Assembly (NCBI RefSeq): GCF_000522985.1
Contig: NZ_CP007128.1
Location: 3,146,220-3,210,219, forward strand
Reading direction: 5' to 3'
Source of the DNA: Gemmatirosa kalamazoonensis
GTDB lineage: Bacteria > Gemmatimonadota > Gemmatimonadetes > Gemmatimonadales > Gemmatimonadaceae
DNA length: 64,000 nt
Shown: piece after piece, positions 59,776-64,000 of the stretch
Layout of the letters: every line of letters begins with the position of its first letter
Numbering within the stretch: the stretch's first letter is position 1
Translations under genes and position numbers: made by a program
Notes under the pieces: generated by a model
Seen by the model: the letters and a program-made list of their open reading frames with translations, nothing else
Databases searched by the model: none
Told to the model about the DNA's origin: nothing

Positions 59776-60957
59776 ATGTCCATCCCATCGCGCAGCTCCA
59801 CCGCGACGAGCAGCGTCGGCCGCGTCGCGATCATCGGCGGCGGCATCGGCGGTCTCACGGCCGCCATCGCGCTGCGCCAGCGCGGCATCGACGCGCACGT
59901 CTTCGAGGCCGCGTCGGCGCTGGGCACGGCGGGCGCCGGGCTGTGGATCTCGCCTAACGCGATGCAGCTGCTGCAGCGGCTCGACCTCGCCGGCGCCGTC
60001 ATCGCCGCCGGCGTGCCCCTCGGCCGCGCGGAGGTGCACGACGCCGAGCGTGGGCTGCTGCAGCGGCTCGATTTCTCCGACGCCTCGCAGCGCTTCGGCG
60101 TGCCGACCGTCGCGATCCTCCGCCACCGCCTGCACGCGATCCTCGCCGCGCGGCTGCCGAACGACCGGTTGCACGTGGGTGCGCCGTGCGTGTCCGTCAC
60201 GACGACGCACGGGGTGCGCGCGCATCTCGCCGACGGCCGCACCATCGACGCGGACCTGCTCGTCGGCGCGGACGGCCTGCGCTCGGTCGTGCGCGAGTAC
60301 GTGTCGCCCGGCGTCGCACCGCGCTACTCCGGGCAGACGTCGGTGCGCGGCGTCGCGTCGCTCGCGCTGCCGCCGTCGCTCGCCGGCGTGTCGCGCGAGA
60401 TTTGGGCGCCCGGACGACGCTTCGGCTTCTCCGCCGTCGCGCCCGGCGAGGTGTACTGGTTCGCGACGTTCGACGCGCCGCCCGGCATCGCCGAGCCGCC
60501 CGCCGAGTCCGCGCACCACCTGCACGCGCTGTTCGACCGCTTCCCGCCGCCCGTCTCCGATCTGATCGAGACCACCGACGACGCGCGGCTGGTCCGCACC
60601 GATCTGCACGACCTGCCGCGCCTCGCGACCTGGCATCGCGGCCGCGTGGCGCTGCTCGGCGATGCGTCGCACGCCACCACGCCGAATCTCGGACAGGGCG
60701 CGGCGCAGGCGATCGAGGATGCGTGGGTGCTCGCCGACCGTCTCGCGCGGTCGGTCTCCGTGGAGGCCGCGCTGCGCGAGTACGAGGCGATCCGCAAGCC
60801 GAAGGCGCGCTTCGTCGTCGATCGCTCGTGGCAGGTGGGCCGCCTCGCGCACCTCTCCAATCCGGTCGGACGCGCGGTGCGAAACCTCGCGCTCCGTTGT
60901 ACGCCCGCATCGGTGGCGCGCCGACAGCTCGATCGCGTGTACGTGCTCGACTACTGA
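59776..60957 (+). CDS. FAD-dependent aromatic-type monooxygenase
   Basis: A 393-residue flavoprotein of the p-hydroxybenzoate hydroxylase/UbiH group. The FAD-binding GIIGGGIGGL-type loop (VAIIGGGIGGLTAAIALRQRG) is at the N-terminus, ADLLVGADGLRSVVRE is the second FAD/NADPH motif, and VALLGDASHATTPNLGQGAAQAIEDA is the third. The substrate is unknown. It starts 75 bases after uvrA and probably has its own promoter. Confidence 0.88.
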   Translation: MSIPSRSSTATSSVGRVAIIGGGIGGLTAAIALRQRGIDAHVFEAASALGTAGAGLWISPNAMQLLQRLDLAGAVIAAGVPLGRAEVHDAERGLLQRLDFSDASQRFGVPTVAILRHRLHAILAARLPNDRLHVGAPCVSVTTTHGVRAHLADGRTIDADLLVGADGLRSVVREYVSPGVAPRYSGQTSVRGVASLALPPSLAGVSREIWAPGRRFGFSAVAPGEVYWFATFDAPPGIAEPPAESAHHLHALFDRFPPPVSDLIETTDDARLVRTDLHDLPRLATWHRGRVALLGDASHATTPNLGQGAAQAIEDAWVLADRLARSVSVEAALREYEAIRKPKARFVVDRSWQVGRLAHLSNPVGRAVRNLALRCTPASVARRQLDRVYVLDY

Positions 60958-61032
60958 CGCGGCGGGCGGGGCTTGTGCGGTTCGGAGGCGGGGCGCATCG
61001 TCTCGCACCCTTTCCGCACCGGAGGTCGGGCC

Positions 61033-62913
61033 GTGACGTGGTTCGCCCCGCTCCTCGCCGCCATCATCCTGAGCGCAGCGAAGGATCCGCCCTCGCGCTC
61101 TGCGCCCGTCGCACTGCCTAACGACAACCGCGTGCCGGCTGGCGTGACCGTCGCGGGCGTGCGGCGCATCCGTCTCGTCGTGCAGCGTGCCGTGTGGCAC
61201 CCCGACGCCGATGACGGGCCGTCGCTCGTCACCGAGGTGCTCGGCGAGGAAGGGAAGACGCCGATGATCCCCGCGCCGCTCATCCGCGTGCTCGTCGGCA
61301 CGCGCGTCGATGCGACGGTGCGCAACACGCTCGCCGACACGATCGTCTTCTTCGCGCAGTGCGGCATCGACTGCCGCGACAGCCTGTTCGTGGCGCCGGG
61401 GCAGACGCGCGCGCTGCCGGTGCGCACGAGCCGGCCCGGCACGTACTCGTACGCGTCGTTCCTGTACCGCGGCGGCCACCCGTACTTCGAGAGCGCGGCC
61501 GCCACCCAGACCGGTGGCGCGATCGTCGTCGACTCCGCGGGCGCGCCCCCCGACCGCGTCTTCGTCATCGCCGAGTGGATCCAGCGCTTCGACACGACGA
61601 AGGTGGGCGACGACGAGCGGCTCGTGATGACGATCAACGGGCGCATGTGGCCGCACACGGAGCGCCTCCACCTCACCGTCGGCGACACGGTGCACTGGCG
61701 CATCGTCGACGCGAGTGGCGACACGCACCCGATGCACCTGCACGGCTTCTACTTCCGCGTCGACTCGCGCGGCGACGGCGCGACCGACACGATCTACTCG
61801 GCCGCGCAGCGGCGTTGGGCGGTCACCGAGGAGCCGCCGCGGCTCGGAGCGTTCACGCTCACCTGGGTGCCGCAGCGGTCGGGGAACTGGATCTTCCACT
61901 GCCACAAGGCCGTGCACATGGGCGGCTTCCAGCACGCGCACCTCGCCGAGGAGCGCGTCGACCCGATCCGCGACACGACGCACGACGCGCACACCACCGA
62001 CGCGGAGCACATCGCGTCCGGCATGGGCGGACTCGTGCTCGGCATCGAGGTCGCGCCGCGTCCGAGCGCCGTGCCCGCCGCGATCGCGGTGTCGTCGACC
62101 GCGCCGCCGGCTCCGGTCGCGCCGAGGCGCATCCGCCTGCTCGCGCAGCGGCTTCCCGGAGCGCTCGGCGTGCATGGGTACGTCGTGCAGGGCGGGGACT
62201 CCGCGCCCGCGCGCGACTCGGTGCGCGTGCCCGGGCCGCCGATCGTGCTCACGCGCGGCGAGCCGGTGGAGATCACCGTCGTCAATCATCTCGACGTGAA
62301 GACCGGTGTGCACTGGCACGGAATAGAGCTGGACAGCTACTACGACGGCGTGGGAGGATGGAGCGGCGCCGGCGCCCACCTCGCGCCGCGCATCGCGCCT
62401 AACGACTCGTTCGTCGTGCGCTTCACGCCGCCGCGCGCCGGCACGTTCATGTACCACACGCACAACGACGAGGTGCGACAGCTCGTGCTCGGCCTCTACG
62501 GGCCGCTCGTCGTGCTCGAGCCCGGGCAGACGTTCGACGCGTCCACCGACCATCTCGTGGTGATCGGCGAGACGATGTCGAGCGGCCGACGCGTGGTCGG
62601 CGTGAACGGCGCCGCGGGCGCGAGGCCGATGCACCTCGCCGCGGGCAAGCCGCACCGCTTCCGGCTGCTCAACGTCCTCATCGACGACGACGCCGAGGTC
62701 TCGCTCGTCGACAGCGCGAATGCGCCGCTCGTCTGGCGTGCCGTCGCGAAGGACGGCGCCGACCTCCCGGTCGCGCAGCGCACCGAGCGTCCGGCGCGTC
62801 TCTCGCTCGGTCCCGGTGAGACGGTCGACGTGGAGATCGTGCCGAAGCCGGGGCGCTACGCACTGCTCGTGCGCGGCTACAGCAACGTCCTCATCGACGT
62901 TGACGTCCGTTAG
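61033..62913 (+). CDS. Multicopper oxidase with permuted copper-ligand order
   Basis: A 626-residue exported protein from GTG 61033, chosen because GGAGG lies 7 bases upstream; the frame is open earlier. The signal peptide overlaps an interspersed-repeat-like segment (IILSAAKDPPSRSA). Copper motifs occur in the order HPMHLHG (about 232) and HCHKAVHM (about 289), normally the last domain, then HWHG (about 427) and YHTHND (about 475), normally the first domain. A degenerate first cupredoxin domain (FFAQCGIDC, YSYASF) has lost the His ligands. The trinuclear centre would need the middle and C-terminal domains. Substrate unknown. Confidence 0.82.
   Translation: MTWFAPLLAAIILSAAKDPPSRSAPVALPNDNRVPAGVTVAGVRRIRLVVQRAVWHPDADDGPSLVTEVLGEEGKTPMIPAPLIRVLVGTRVDATVRNTLADTIVFFAQCGIDCRDSLFVAPGQTRALPVRTSRPGTYSYASFLYRGGHPYFESAAATQTGGAIVVDSAGAPPDRVFVIAEWIQRFDTTKVGDDERLVMTINGRMWPHTERLHLTVGDTVHWRIVDASGDTHPMHLHGFYFRVDSRGDGATDTIYSAAQRRWAVTEEPPRLGAFTLTWVPQRSGNWIFHCHKAVHMGGFQHAHLAEERVDPIRDTTHDAHTTDAEHIASGMGGLVLGIEVAPRPSAVPAAIAVSSTAPPAPVAPRRIRLLAQRLPGALGVHGYVVQGGDSAPARDSVRVPGPPIVLTRGEPVEITVVNHLDVKTGVHWHGIELDSYYDGVGGWSGAGAHLAPRIAPNDSFVVRFTPPRAGTFMYHTHNDEVRQLVLGLYGPLVVLEPGQTFDASTDHLVVIGETMSSGRRVVGVNGAAGARPMHLAAGKPHRFRLLNVLIDDDAEVSLVDSANAPLVWRAVAKDGADLPVAQRTERPARLSLGPGETVDVEIVPKPGRYALLVRGYSNVLIDVDVR
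61062..61104. repeat. CATCCTGAGCGCAGCGAAGGATC-type interspersed repeat copy
   Basis: The stretch from 61065 (atcctgagcgcagcgaagg, then atccgccctcgcgctctgc) encodes ILSAAKDPPSRSA. In the other direction it reads as the GGATCCTTCGCTGCGCTCAGGATG type that I recall as a recurring short repeat in environmental bacterial genomes. It is embedded in the leader of the multicopper oxidase gene. Recognition is from memory. Confidence 0.55.
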
Positions 62914-62977
62914 AATTCCCGTCCTCACCGTTCGACTGTCCCGGCGCGCCGGGATTCACGCTTCGGCCCGATCCGCC

Positions 62978-63652
62978 GTGGTCAGTCTGCTCGACATCAT
63001 CGGCCCCGTCATGGTGGGGCCGTCGTCCTCGCACACCGCGGGCGCGTGTCGCCTCGGTCTACTCGCGCGCAATCTCGTCGGCGGCACGCCCGAGCACGCG
63101 CGCATCGAGCTGCACGGATCCTTCGCCCGCACCGGCGAGGGGCACGGCACCGACAAGGCGATCGTCGGTGGCCTCATGGGCTTCCGCCCCGACGACGAGC
63201 GCCTGCGCGACGCGCTCGACATCGCCGAGCGCGAAGGGCTCGACTACCGCTTCGAGAAGACCACGCTCGGCGAGGACGCGACGACGCACCCGAACACCGC
63301 GCGCTTCACCGTCACGCGCGGCGACCGCGAGGCGGTCATGGTCGGCTCCTCGCTCGGCGCCGGCCGCGTGCTCGTCACGGAGATCGACGGCTACCCGGTC
63401 GAGATCACCGGCAACTATCACACGATCGTGCTCGTCGCCGAGGACGTGAAGGGATCAATCGCGTCCATCGCGACCATCCTCGCCACGAACGGCGTGAACA
63501 TCGCCACGCTCCGCGTCTCGCGGCAGCAGCGCGGCGGCGACGCGTTCATGGTGTGGGAGGTCGACGAGCGCCCCGACGAGAAGGTGCGCGACACGCTGCG
63601 CGCCCTGCCCTGGGTGCGGTGGGCGTTCCGCCTCGAGAAGGTGAGCGCCTGA
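62978..63652 (+). CDS. sdaAB: L-serine dehydratase, beta subunit
   Basis: A 224-residue subunit from GTG 62978. The N-terminal SLLDIIGPVMVGPSSSHTAGACRLG is the signature of the iron-sulfur serine dehydratase beta domain, followed by HGSFARTGEGHGTDKAIVGGLMGF. The C-terminal ACT domain (HTIVLVAEDVKGSIASIATIL) binds serine or another effector. The enzyme deaminates L-serine to pyruvate. The alpha subunit gene follows after one base. Confidence 0.93.
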   Translation: MVSLLDIIGPVMVGPSSSHTAGACRLGLLARNLVGGTPEHARIELHGSFARTGEGHGTDKAIVGGLMGFRPDDERLRDALDIAEREGLDYRFEKTTLGEDATTHPNTARFTVTRGDREAVMVGSSLGAGRVLVTEIDGYPVEITGNYHTIVLVAEDVKGSIASIATILATNGVNIATLRVSRQQRGGDAFMVWEVDERPDEKVRDTLRALPWVRWAFRLEKVSA

Positions 63653-63653
63653 C

Positions 63654-64000
63654 ATGTACCGCTCGCTCGCCGACGCCATCCGCGACGCCGAGGCGCGCGG
63701 CGTCACGCTGCACGAAGTCGCGCTCGACGCCGAGAGCGCCGACTCCGGCCGGCCGGTCGACGACATCCGCGCGTCGCTGCGCCGCGCGCTCGAGGTGATG
63801 CGCGGCGCCGTCGCGCAGGGGCTGCGCGGCGATCTGCGCTCCGCCTCGGGCCTCGTCGGCGGCGACGCGGCGAAGCTGCGCGAGGGTCCCCCGGGGCCGC
63901 TCGCCGGCACGCCGTTCCGCGACGTGCTCGCGCGCGCGCTCGCCGTGCAGGAGGTGAACGCCGCGATGGGCGTCATCGTCGCCGCGCCGACCGCGGGCGG
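63654..64000 (+). CDS. sdaAA: L-serine dehydratase, alpha subunit (5' part)
   Basis: ATG 63654 starts 1 base after the sdaAB stop and the frame is open to the window edge (115 residues). The visible part includes a helical N-terminus and AMGVIVAAPTAGG, the conserved start of the catalytic SDH alpha domain that binds the [4Fe-4S] cluster with later Cys. Truncated by the window. Confidence 0.9.
   Translation, partial: MYRSLADAIRDAEARGVTLHEVALDAESADSGRPVDDIRASLRRALEVMRGAVAQGLRGDLRSASGLVGGDAAKLREGPPGPLAGTPFRDVLARALAVQEVNAAMGVIVAAPTAG

Overview
The window is high-GC DNA (about 70% by eye) with densely packed genes, many ATGA/GTGA stop-start overlaps and frequent GTG starts. Organism: the gene content fits a Gemmatimonadota-like environmental bacterium. 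It includes an orphan FtsX/MacB permease with its PadR regulator, an ABC-2 permease fused to an M1 peptidase, PQQ dehydrogenases, a PEP-CTERM protein and a recF-dciA-gyrB group. The assignment is inferred from gene content, not from a marker tree. No rRNA, tRNA, CRISPR array, transposase or prophage was seen.

Layout. 1-6.0 kb: a partial gene, a secreted protein, sbcD-sbcC and a GNAT acetyltransferase. 6.0-7.3 kb: a small WYL-like protein and a lipoprotein. 7.4-12.3 kb: a giant TPR/HD-GYP/GGDEF/ATPase protein. 12.3-15.1 kb: a small membrane protein, then a pterin operon (PTPS-like, folE, sepiapterin-reductase-like SDR) and a Trm112-like protein. 15.1-19.2 kb (minus): an operon of TPR protein, ParA, a frameshifted lipoprotein and an acyl-CoA synthetase. 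19.4-26.8 kb: a phosphoribosyltransferase, a V4R protein, ligA, two response regulators, a YtxH-like protein, an RMDN-like TPR protein and thymidine phosphorylase. 26.8-35.7 kb: a small membrane protein, a sensor kinase, OsmC, two PQQ dehydrogenases flanking a cytochrome P450, and an MbcA-like orphan. 35.7-41.7 kb: a frameshifted lipoprotein, gyrB, dciA, a divergent PEP-CTERM gene, recF and an enoyl-CoA hydratase. 41.7-48.3 kb: topoisomerase IB, a GH24 lysozyme coupled to an LprI-like inhibitor, an ABC ATPase with an ABC-2/M1 fusion, and a broken zinc-finger gene. 48.4-53.6 kb: a UDG-like protein, a YfiM-like protein, ccmE-ccmF-ccmH-ccmI and cutA. 53.7-64 kb: orphan permease and padR, uvrA, an FAD monooxygenase, an oddly arranged multicopper oxidase, sdaAB and the start of sdaAA.

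Working together. Repair and replication genes are over-represented (sbcCD, ligA, recF, dciA, gyrB, topoIB, a UDG, uvrA). The ccm cluster can mature the c-type haem of the first PQQ dehydrogenase.

Most unusual signals. (1) A recurring non-transposon hairpin design: a 7-8 bp word in tandem, a short spacer, then the same word in tandem inverted. Several different words are used. One word family lies in frame inside three protein genes, including uvrA. (2) A strongly over-represented heptamer, GTTAGGC/GCCTAAC. (3) A lysozyme coupled to a predicted exported lysozyme inhibitor, laid out like effector and immunity genes. (4) A multicopper oxidase whose copper motifs occur in permuted order. (5) Three reading-frame breaks in small exported or regulatory genes.
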